Shown here piece by piece: positions 1 through 5,702 of a stretch of 5,717 nucleotides of DNA. The DNA is taken from positions 1 to 5,717 of the forward strand of contig JAKAJY010000179.1 of NCBI GenBank assembly GCA_021824845.1. The letters run 5' to 3'. Source of the stretch: an archaeon. GTDB lineage: Archaea > Thermoproteota > Nitrososphaeria > Nitrososphaerales > Nitrosopumilaceae. The position numbers were made by a program, and so were the translations under genes. The notes below the pieces were generated by a model, which was not told the origin of the DNA, did not search any database, and saw only the letters and a program-made list of their open reading frames with translations. How positions within the stretch are numbered: the stretch's first letter is position 1; every line of letters starts with the position of its first letter.

Positions 1-1213
1 CACCTATTACACCACATACGGCAGTGATTGGCATCTTGCCTGCAAGGCCGCCAAGCTTTGTCATGCTTCTAGTGCCACATTGTACGATCAGAATACCGGC
101 AGTCATGAAGAGTAGTGCCTTGCCCAAGCCGTGAGTCACATACATGAACTCTGCGCCTGCCAAGCCAAGCGTGGAATACGAGCCAATACCAAACAGAATG
201 TAGCCCATCTGGCTGACACTGGAATATGCCAATAATCGCTTTACATCATCCTGCATTAGGGCCATTGCACCACCATAAATCATGGTAACAAGACCCCAGA
301 TGTGCAGGTAAATTGACATCTCGGCATATGTGTTTGGCAAAAATTCAATGATTAATCTGAAAAGACCATAGGCTCCAATTCCGATCATTGCAGGAGACAA
401 CAGAGCGCTGATTGGTGTTGGTGCTGCACCGTGTACATAGGGCAACCAAATATGGAAGATAAACGCCGCAAGTTTTACTGCGAGTCCTAGCACTATGGCG
501 ATTGCCGAAAGCATCAAAACGTCTTGCGGAATTTTTGCCTCTGAAATTGCTGCAAAGTCAAAGCTACCAACAGACAAACCAATCGTCAAGAATCCCAATA
601 ACAACACGACTGCGCCGACATGGGTCCAGAACAAAAACATCAGTGAGATTCTTCGTCTTGGACCATCACCCCAGAATGCAACCAAGAAGAAACCCGGAAT
701 CAGCATTACCTCAAAGAAGACATAAAACTCAATCAGATTGGTTGCAAGGACTGTTCCAAGCATACCCATTGCAAACACCAAGTATAACGCAAAGTACAGA
801 CCGGACTGCTTGTTGACATAACTAGTCATTCCAGATGATTCTACCATTGTGGTTGTCTGGCCAGAGCTGGACTGTGAGTGGTGTACGTGCTCTTCGTATA
901 GTTCATGGAACTTGTGTATCATGTACGGCTTGGAGTAGAGTGCCAGAACTGTGCTCAGAACATAGATGATTACTGCAAATGGAATTGCCAATCCATCTAG
1001 TTTGAAGCCAAATTCGCCAAACAGCTTGGTCCACACATAATGCTCAGAATAATTTCCAGAAAGTGCCACATCAATTACTAGGAATGTACAGTATAGCAAC
1101 AATCCAAATGTAAACCAGGTTGCCACGGTTGGGCCCATCTTGCGTCCAAGGATGTATGCCACCGGTGATAGTAACAAGGGCAGGAAGACTGCCTGAAGTA
1201 GCGCGTATTCCAT
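1..1213 (-). CDS. nuoM: NuoM-like proton-pumping membrane subunit of complex I (3' end missing)
   Basis: Antiporter-like membrane subunit that moves protons across the cytoplasmic membrane. The frame is open from an ATG at 1213 to the left edge: 404 codons plus one base, so the last roughly 80-120 residues of a typical 490-520 aa protein lie outside. Seen: many hydrophobic helices; the TM5 Glu in IEFYVFFEVMLIPGFF (E168, matching E. coli NuoM E144); the TM7 Lys in LAVKLAAFIFHIWLP (K247, matching K234); the HGAAPTPISALL stretch (261-272); and DVKRLLAYSSVSQMGY (323-338). These favour NuoM over NuoL or NuoN, though the missing C-terminus makes the paralogue call less than certain. Odd points are a long hydrophilic His/Ser-rich loop (about 95-137) and a Gly at 278 where E. 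coli NuoM has a TM8 Lys. The start overlaps the nuoK stop by one base (TAATG); GAAGGG lies 4-5 nt upstream as a weak ribosome site. Confidence 0.93.
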   Translation of the reverse strand, partial: MEYALLQAVFLPLLLSPVAYILGRKMGPTVATWFTFGLLLYCTFLVIDVALSGNYSEHYVWTKLFGEFGFKLDGLAIPFAVIIYVLSTVLALYSKPYMIHKFHELYEEHVHHSQSSSGQTTTMVESSGMTSYVNKQSGLYFALYLVFAMGMLGTVLATNLIEFYVFFEVMLIPGFFLVAFWGDGPRRRISLMFLFWTHVGAVVLLLGFLTIGLSVGSFDFAAISEAKIPQDVLMLSAIAIVLGLAVKLAAFIFHIWLPYVHGAAPTPISALLSPAMIGIGAYGLFRLIIEFLPNTYAEMSIYLHIWGLVTMIYGGAMALMQDDVKRLLAYSSVSQMGYILFGIGSYSTLGLAGAEFMYVTHGLGKALLFMTAGILIVQCGTRSMTKLGGLAGKMPITAVCGVIG

Positions 1214-1518
1214 TAGCCCTTCAAGCTCCTAAATTCTGCAATATCCACATTCTTGTACATCCTGTATGCCACAATGATTAGTGCCAGGCCAACTGCAACT
1301 TCTGCTGCCGCAATTGCTATTGAGAATAATGCAAATGTTTGGCCGTGGCTTGTGGGCAGGAATCTGCCAAATGCTACCAAATTTAGATTTGCTGCATTGA
1401 CTATCATCTCTATTGCAAAAAGCATACGAATTGCGTTTCGCTTGACAGACACGCCATAGATGCCAATTGCAAGCAGTGCAATTGATACAATTAGAAAATC
1501 AAGCATTGTGTTGGTCAT
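1213..1518 (-). CDS. nuoK: Complex I subunit NuoK (101 aa, complete)
   Basis: Small membrane subunit of the proton-translocating arm, homologous to ND4L and MrpC. The length of 101 aa matches the family norm of about 100. Three membrane helices are visible (about 6-23, 30-51, 61-85). The two buried acidic residues needed for coupling are present: E37 in LFAIEMIVNAANLNLV (E. coli E36) and E73 in IAIAAAEVAVGLALI (E. coli E72). The ATG at 1518 is preferred because GGGAGG (1533-1528) sits 9 nt upstream; a second in-frame ATG at 1506 would give 97 aa and an 8-nt overlap with nuoJ. With the 1518 start the gene overlaps the end of nuoJ by 20 nt. It ends in TAA, whose last base is the first base of the nuoM ATG. 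Translation is probably coupled to both neighbours. Confidence 0.97.
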   Translation of the reverse strand: MTNTMLDFLIVSIALLAIGIYGVSVKRNAIRMLFAIEMIVNAANLNLVAFGRFLPTSHGQTFALFSIAIAAAEVAVGLALIIVAYRMYKNVDIAEFRSLKG

Positions 1519-2011
1519 TTGTTATATCCTCCCTTCTTGCCAAAGTCAATGCACCGATTACGGATGCTGCCAAGATGAATCCCATCAAGATTAGTGCAGG
1601 CCAATAATATGTCAAAAAGTCAGCACCAATCATCCTAAAGTCCACTGGTGGCTCATCAGTCTGAATGGTTTTGATGCCAGAGCTCAGTATTACTGCTCCA
1701 AGTGCCATCATCATTACAAGCATCAATCCAATTCCAGCATAACGCCTTCGTGGGTCTTCGATTTTGATAAAGATCAGCTGTCTTCTAACAAGCATTACAG
1801 TAAATAGAATCAGTACTGCGATTGAGCCAATATACACTGCGATTTGGAACATTGCAACAAATGGCGAGTCCAATAACAAGAAGAAGCCGGCGATTCCCCC
1901 TAGCGTTCCCATCAATGCAATAGAGCCATAGATCAAGGATCTTACTTCGAGTGCTGCAATGGCAGAGCCTATTGTCATTACTGCAAGTGCCAAAAATACT
2001 GCATCAGCCAT
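1499..2011 (-). CDS. nuoJ: Complex I subunit NuoJ (170 aa, complete)
   Basis: Membrane subunit (ND6 family) next to NuoK and NuoH, part of the path linking quinone chemistry to proton transfer. About five helices are seen: 2-21, 26-47, 51-75, 92-111, 136-158. The third carries the family signature, here SPFVAMFQIAVYIGSIAVLI (49-68) followed by LFTVMLV, corresponding to the bacterial Q-x2-VY-x-GA-x2-VL-x2-F pattern. A basic cytoplasmic loop (RRQLIFIKIEDPRRR, 76-90) follows. I chose the ATG at 2011 because GAGGTG (2023-2018) lies 6 nt upstream and the resulting protein starts directly in helix 1. An upstream in-frame TTG at 2035 would add eight unremarkable residues inside nuoI. The start lies within nuoI (8-nt overlap, ATGGCTGA). 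The gene ends in TGA inside nuoK. Confidence 0.95.
   Translation of the reverse strand: MADAVFLALAVMTIGSAIAALEVRSLIYGSIALMGTLGGIAGFFLLLDSPFVAMFQIAVYIGSIAVLILFTVMLVRRQLIFIKIEDPRRRYAGIGLMLVMMMALGAVILSSGIKTIQTDEPPVDFRMIGADFLTYYWPALILMGFILAASVIGALTLARREDITNDQHNA
1528..1533 (-). promoter_or_regulatory. Ribosome binding site of nuoK
   Basis: GGGAGG on the minus strand, 9 nt before the ATG at 1518 and inside the end of nuoJ. It is a good match to the archaeal anti-SD and decides the nuoK start in favour of 1518 over the in-frame ATG at 1506. Confidence 0.75.
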
Positions 2012-2504
2012 GTGTGGCACCTCTTGGGTTGTCAAACTTCAGCTCAACGTCTTGTGCTACGTTTGGCTTTACCTGCAATTGGGCGGGCGTATAGATTAGA
2101 CCTTCTTTTGTAAATGATGATAATTCATAATCATTTGTCATGTATAATGCGTAAAATGGGCACGCATCAACGCACAGACCACAGAAAACACACTTGCCAT
2201 AGTCGATTTGTGGCATGATTGCCTTTTTGTTGTGCTTCCATTCTTCTGGTACTTTGACCATTGCAATCGCCTCTGCTATCCCCTCACATGCTATAGAGCA
2301 GAGTTGACATCCGGTGCAGTGATCATGGAACAGCATGTGCCGTCCCTTGTAGCCTGCAATTCCAACGCCAGTGTTTGGGTCGTATTGGTATCCGTCACCT
2401 ACGAACTTTAGTTTTTGTTCTGGGTATCGCAGTGTGAATCGTTTTACTGCAAGATGTTTTATTCCAGAGTTTAATGCCTTGATAATTCCTGTTGCGGTTC
2501 CCAT
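2004..2504 (-). CDS. nuoI: Complex I subunit NuoI, 2x[4Fe-4S] ferredoxin-like (166 aa, complete)
   Basis: Peripheral iron-sulfur subunit (TYKY/Nqo9 family) that passes electrons towards cluster N2 in NuoB. Two cysteine motifs bind [4Fe-4S] clusters N6a and N6b: C63-x2-C66-x2-C69-x3-C73 (HCTGCQLCSIAC) and C105-x2-C108-x2-C111-x3-C115-P (CVFCGLCVDACP). The Pro that normally follows the fourth Cys is present in the second motif but replaced by Glu (E74) in the first. The N-terminal 1-35 region is amphipathic and basic, as in proteins of this family that dock on NuoH. The C-terminal tail of about 40 residues contains IYTPAQL, resembling the usual tail of this subunit. The ATG at 2504 abuts the nuoH TAG with no gap; GGGAGGG (2520-2514) lies 9 nt upstream. 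The end overlaps nuoJ by 8 nt. Confidence 0.97.
   Translation of the reverse strand: MGTATGIIKALNSGIKHLAVKRFTLRYPEQKLKFVGDGYQYDPNTGVGIAGYKGRHMLFHDHCTGCQLCSIACEGIAEAIAMVKVPEEWKHNKKAIMPQIDYGKCVFCGLCVDACPFYALYMTNDYELSSFTKEGLIYTPAQLQVKPNVAQDVELKFDNPRGATHG
2018..2023 (-). promoter_or_regulatory. Ribosome binding site of nuoJ
   Basis: GAGGTG on the minus strand, 6 nt before the ATG at 2011 and inside the end of nuoI. It matches the archaeal GGAGGTGATC consensus and argues against the upstream TTG at 2035 as the nuoJ start. Confidence 0.75.
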
Positions 2505-3806
2505 CTACAAAATCCCTCCCGGACCTAATACCCCAGCGTACACCAAGGCGAGTGCTATAAAGATGTTAACGAACGCAAGACCGATCAGTTTGTACCAACC
2601 AATGTGCAAGAGCAGATCAATTCTGATTCTTGGGAACACACCCCTAGGCAATAGAATGAAAAAGATTACACCGGCGACTTTGATTACAAACCACAGCACA
2701 TCGTTTAGCATTTGCTGATCCAGTAATGGAAGTCCTGGAAGATGAACCGTAATTGGGCCCATCACGATTCCTTTTTCGATTATCTCCTCTGGGAATGGCG
2801 GCCAAATGTTTGGTCCGCTCCAGCCTCCAAGGAATAACACCGTGAAGAGGGCCGCAAATGCGTATAATTTCAGATAGGATCCTAGCTGGACCAAACCATA
2901 CATCATACCAGAGAATTCGGTTAGCCAACCTGCCACAATTTCGCTTTCTGCCTCTGGTAGATCAAACGGAATTCTTTCTAGTTCCGCCAGCATTGCTATG
3001 AAAAATACAATTGCACCTATTGGTAAGAAGACAATCCACCAGTACGAGTACTGAGATTCGACAATTTCAGTCAGGTTTAGTGTTCCAGTCAATATCACAA
3101 CACCAAGAACGGACAAGATTAGCGGAATTTCAAACGAGACCATTTGGTGCAGTGCCCTGATTCCACCAATGAATGGGAATTTGCTGTTTGCAGACCATGC
3201 GGACAATACTGTGATGACTGGGAAAAATCCAATTATTGCAAACACAGCAAGTAATCCAACATCGGCATCTGCTACTACCCACCCTCCACGAGCTGCCGGA
3301 ATTAGCGATACAAATGCAGCTGCGGTGGCCACAAACAAGACAGGCGCTGCCCAAAAGATTGGTTTGTCTGCCTTTGCTGGGATGATGATTTCTTTGGATA
3401 ATAGTTTGATTCCATCACTCATTAATTGTAAGATTCCTTCGATTTTTCCACAATAAAATGGACCTACACGAAGTTGTAGTTTTGCAAGCATCTTTCTTTC
3501 GACAAAAATTGTTCCAGCTGCAAGCAATGCCGCAAATCCAAATCCAGGAAATGCTGCAATTTTGAAAAACTCGGTTTGCATCAGAGATTTTATCAGAGGT
3601 ACTTGTCTTGATGGGTCTGCCAGTATAGTTAGCGCCAGATATGGATCAAGCAGTCTGCCTCCAATAACTGGCAATTCCAAATAGAACAGTAGGACTTGGA
3701 TAAATGGCAAGCCAATCAGCGTCAGTAATGTGACTGCCCAGAATACATTATCGGTAAGCGACTTTAGAAAATAACTCAGTCGGAATTTTGGCGCAATTGT
3801 AGACAT
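2505..3806 (-). CDS. nuoH: Complex I subunit NuoH, quinone-site membrane anchor (433 aa, complete)
   Basis: Membrane subunit (ND1/Nqo8 family) that forms the quinone entry chamber with NuoB and NuoD and starts the chain of charged residues into the membrane arm. Family marks seen: ERKMLAKLQLRVGP (103-116); LQLMSDGIKLLSKE (126-139); SFEIPL (224-229); AELERIPFDLPEAESE (274-289), then IVAGWLTEFSGM (290-301); and PRGVFPRIRIDLLLHIGW (387-404). These match the bacterial ERR/K, AETNRAPFDLPEAESELVAG and RGT-x-PR-x-R-x-D segments. At 433 aa it is about 80-110 residues longer than typical bacterial NuoH. Most of the excess is N-terminal: an extra helix (about 21-43) and a loop (44-80) before the ERK helix. 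A Trp/Pro-rich stretch around 329-366 also looks long. It starts at 3806, 1 nt after the nuoD stop, with GGAGG 12 nt upstream, and ends in TAG directly before the nuoI ATG. Confidence 0.97.
   Translation of the reverse strand: MSTIAPKFRLSYFLKSLTDNVFWAVTLLTLIGLPFIQVLLFYLELPVIGGRLLDPYLALTILADPSRQVPLIKSLMQTEFFKIAAFPGFGFAALLAAGTIFVERKMLAKLQLRVGPFYCGKIEGILQLMSDGIKLLSKEIIIPAKADKPIFWAAPVLFVATAAAFVSLIPAARGGWVVADADVGLLAVFAIIGFFPVITVLSAWSANSKFPFIGGIRALHQMVSFEIPLILSVLGVVILTGTLNLTEIVESQYSYWWIVFLPIGAIVFFIAMLAELERIPFDLPEAESEIVAGWLTEFSGMMYGLVQLGSYLKLYAFAALFTVLFLGGWSGPNIWPPFPEEIIEKGIVMGPITVHLPGLPLLDQQMLNDVLWFVIKVAGVIFFILLPRGVFPRIRIDLLLHIGWYKLIGLAFVNIFIALALVYAGVLGPGGIL
2514..2520 (-). promoter_or_regulatory. 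Ribosome binding site of nuoI
   Basis: GGGAGGG on the minus strand, 9 nt before the ATG at 2504 and inside the last codons of nuoH. It supports independent initiation of NuoI, although the nuoH stop and nuoI start touch and are in the same frame. Confidence 0.7.
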
Positions 3807-3807
3807 C

Positions 3808-4944
3808 TTACCTGTCAGCCTCCACTGGCCAATAGTTCAGGCTCCAATATACCGCAGGCATGTTTCCAAGTTTTTCTCCTTTGAGCAAATATGGCAATCC
3901 TATGAGATTTCTAAACGAGCCAACACTCATCTTGACGCGGTATGGTTCAGGCTTGCTCTTTGATACGATATAGCATCCAAGTGAGCCACGGCCTGATTCT
4001 ACTCTCTTATAGACTTCGTCGTTTCCGCCCTTTGGATTTGGTTTTAGCTTTACTCGAACAGAGCCCGACTTTGGCATTTTCTGCAAAGCCTGTCTAATGA
4101 TATTGCATGATTCCAGCATGTCAAGCCATGGAATCTTGGAGCGTGCGTATGCATCGCCTTCTTTGAGTGTGTTTACTTTGACATCCAGTTCCTCATACAC
4201 ATCGTATGGTTCTTTGACTCGTAAATCATAGTCAACGCCGCTTGCTCGCAGTGTCGAGCCTGTAACTCCCAATCTAATTGCATCCGCTCTTGAGAGAACT
4301 CCGGCATCCTTGGTTCTTGAAATCAGAATTGGATTATCATAAAATATTGCAGCATATTCTTTGATGCGTTTTTCAAAATAGTTGACTCGCTTGAGTAACA
4401 TGTCCTCAAAGTTTGCTGGAACATCGTTTCGAATTCCACCTGGAACAAAATAAGCATGAGTTACACGAGCACCGGTCATTTTCTCAAGCATATCGATGAG
4501 TAGTTCTCTGTCTCCTGCAGGCCACATGAACATTGTAGAGTGGCCCAAAAAGATTCCATAAATTGCAAGCCAATATTGCGTATAGACGCATCGGTTCAGC
4601 TCAGACGCAATAACTCGGATGTATTTTGCGCGCTCTGGTACCTCGATGCCAAGCAGCTCCTCGACTCCAAGACAATATGGATACAACACATTGCATGAAT
4701 CATGAATTACCGGCCTTTCAAGATGAGGAATGTTTTGGATATAGTTGCGATATTCTGCCATCTTTTCCTCTCCCCTATGCACATAGCCAGGATCAGGATC
4801 GGCATTTACGATATAGTCGCCATCAATCTGAACAATAATTCTCATGTGACCAGATCCTGGGTGTTGTGGGCCTACGTTGAGCGTCATAATTCGCTCGTCT
4901 ACTTTTTCCATTTGCAGGCCTGGTGGTAGTGGAGTCGTGCTCAT
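3808..4944 (-). CDS. nuoD: Complex I subunit NuoD, 49 kDa quinone-site subunit (378 aa, complete)
   Basis: Peripheral subunit (49 kDa/Nqo4, related to the large subunit of [NiFe] hydrogenases) that forms the quinone-reduction pocket with NuoB. Length fits a stand-alone NuoD; there is no fusion to NuoC. Family marks seen: LNVGPQHPGSGHMR (22-35), DPGYVHRGEEKMAEYRNYIQ (51-70), LGVEELLG (92-99), ASELNR (113-118), VPGGIRNDVP (167-176), LGVTGSTLRASGVDYDLR (225-242), GRGSLGCYIVS (318-328) and a C-terminal ADR. The quinone loop reads PGSGH instead of the bacterial PSTHG, and the position of T. thermophilus Nqo4 Tyr87 appears to be I80 followed by H81. No nickel-binding CxxC pairs remain, as expected for complex I. 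The ATG at 4944 follows the nuoC stop by 2 nt; GGGGAG (4956-4951) lies 6 nt upstream. Confidence 0.98.
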   Translation of the reverse strand: MSTTPLPPGLQMEKVDERIMTLNVGPQHPGSGHMRIIVQIDGDYIVNADPDPGYVHRGEEKMAEYRNYIQNIPHLERPVIHDSCNVLYPYCLGVEELLGIEVPERAKYIRVIASELNRCVYTQYWLAIYGIFLGHSTMFMWPAGDRELLIDMLEKMTGARVTHAYFVPGGIRNDVPANFEDMLLKRVNYFEKRIKEYAAIFYDNPILISRTKDAGVLSRADAIRLGVTGSTLRASGVDYDLRVKEPYDVYEELDVKVNTLKEGDAYARSKIPWLDMLESCNIIRQALQKMPKSGSVRVKLKPNPKGGNDEVYKRVESGRGSLGCYIVSKSKPEPYRVKMSVGSFRNLIGLPYLLKGEKLGNMPAVYWSLNYWPVEADR

Positions 4945-4946
4945 TT

Positions 4947-5492
4947 CTATCTCCCCTTTATGTGGAAGTCTTTGCGCATTGGTGGCAAGTCAGCCCAGTC
5001 CTCTGGGAGTAATAGTCTGCGATTATCCGGATGACCAGTAAAGTAAACGCCAAGCATCTCAAAGCATTCTCGTTCATGAAACTCTACGCTGTAAAACACA
5101 TCTCGAAGGCTAGGCAATCTAGTGTTATCAGAGCCAGGGTTTGGGTTTTCCTCTCTTAGAGCCCTAGTTGCCAGAGCCAAGACTTGGTTTGCAAGCTCGG
5201 AATCAGTGTAAGATCCTAAATGATAAACTACTTCGATTTCCTTTGCGTCTGGATAATCAACACCAGTTACGGATTCTGCATGATCAAAATGCATCTCGTC
5301 TCGAAGGAATTTTGCCACCTCTACTACGTCTTCTTTTGCCACCTTGACTCGAATTCTAAGTGGCTTTACAAATTCTATCGCTGTTTTTGCGCCAAATTTC
5401 CCGGTAAGTTTGTCAGCAATTGATTTCTCAAACTTTGGGAGCTCCTTTACTGGCTCGGGTTTTGCTACTGGTTTTGTTTCTTCTGTGCTCAT
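4947..5492 (-). CDS. nuoC: Complex I subunit NuoC, 30 kDa subunit (181 aa, complete)
   Basis: Peripheral structural subunit (30 kDa/Nqo5 family) that packs against NuoD and carries no cofactor. The C-terminal signature is clear: HERECFEMLGVYFTGHPD (139-156) followed by NRRLLLPEDW and the PMRKDF close (171-176), equivalent to bacterial ERE-x-YD-x-FG-x3-GHP-x-LRR. An alpha/beta domain covers about 44-135, including FDHAESVTGVDYP (69-81). The first roughly 24 residues are rich in Lys, Pro and Glu and look like a flexible tail. The ATG at 5492 follows the nuoB TAA after 6 nt; only a weak AGGT lies 8 nt upstream, inside the nuoB stop region. It ends in TAG, 2 nt before nuoD. NuoC and NuoD are separate genes, unlike the NuoCD fusion of E. 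coli. Confidence 0.97.
   Translation of the reverse strand: MSTEETKPVAKPEPVKELPKFEKSIADKLTGKFGAKTAIEFVKPLRIRVKVAKEDVVEVAKFLRDEMHFDHAESVTGVDYPDAKEIEVVYHLGSYTDSELANQVLALATRALREENPNPGSDNTRLPSLRDVFYSVEFHERECFEMLGVYFTGHPDNRRLLLPEDWADLPPMRKDFHIKGR
4951..4956 (-). promoter_or_regulatory. Ribosome binding site of nuoD
   Basis: GGGGAG on the minus strand, 6 nt before the ATG at 4944 and inside the 3' end of nuoC. It fixes the nuoD start and fits translational coupling across the 2-nt junction. Confidence 0.7.
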
Positions 5493-5498
5493 TGATTC

Positions 5499-5702
5499 TT
5501 ACCTGGCCTTTAGCCTCTTGATTTTTTCTTGCAACAACATACATCCTTGGATAAGTGTCTCAGGTCTTGGCGGACATCCAGGCACATAGACATCTACTGG
5601 AAGTATTCCATCAATTCCAGGCAGAACATTGTACGAATCAAAGTATAATCCTCCGGTAATTGCACATGCACCCATGGCAATGACATATTTTGGCTCTGGC
5701 AT
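5499..5702 (-). CDS. nuoB: Complex I subunit NuoB, C-terminal part (67 codons visible after an in-frame stop)
   Basis: NuoB (PSST/Nqo6 family) holds [4Fe-4S] cluster N2, the last electron carrier before quinone. The visible part carries two of the four cluster ligands, C13 in [10 protein letters not shown] and C43 in [11 protein letters not shown] (numbered from the ATG at 5702), 30 residues apart, and the usual helical end ([18 protein letters not shown]). A complete NuoB is about 160-180 aa and has an adjacent Cys-Cys pair upstream; those residues are beyond the right edge. Homologues do not start at this Met: it is the internal Met of ...VYDQMPEPK. The codon before it is TAG where Gln is expected, and the four codons before that read L-V-Y-D, the expected family residues. 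So the ATG at 5702 is the first possible start of the visible open frame, not a normal gene start. The end is TAA, 6 nt before nuoC. Confidence 0.9.
   Translation of the reverse strand: MPEPKYVIAMGACAITGGLYFDSYNVLPGIDGILPVDVYVPGCPPRPETLIQGCMLLQEKIKRLKAR

Noticed and set aside
495..816. Two overlapping plus-strand open frames (495-725 and 502-816)
   Set aside because: They lie antisense to the conserved nuoM frame, have low-complexity Thr/Lys/Arg-rich products with no family resemblance, and lack good ribosome sites.
2012..2035. Longer nuoJ from an in-frame TTG at 2035 (178 aa)
   Set aside because: The ATG at 2011 has GAGGTG at ideal spacing and begins right at the first helix; the extra eight residues look like an accident of overlap with nuoI.
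2208..2718. Plus-strand open frames opposite nuoI and nuoH
   Set aside because: The opposite strand is fully explained by NuoI with all eight cluster cysteines and by NuoH; the antisense products look random.
2644..3354. Minus-strand frames 2644-2928 and 3130-3354 in other phases of nuoH
   Set aside because: Out-of-frame shadows of nuoH; Trp/Arg/Cys/Ser-rich products with no start context.
4626..5589. Plus-strand frames opposite nuoD, nuoC and nuoB
   Set aside because: Antisense shadows of well-conserved genes, with no motifs of their own.
5699..5702. ATG at 5702 as the true start of a short stand-alone gene
   Set aside because: The four codons upstream of the TAG still match NuoB, so the frame continues beyond it, and homologues have this Met in mid-protein.
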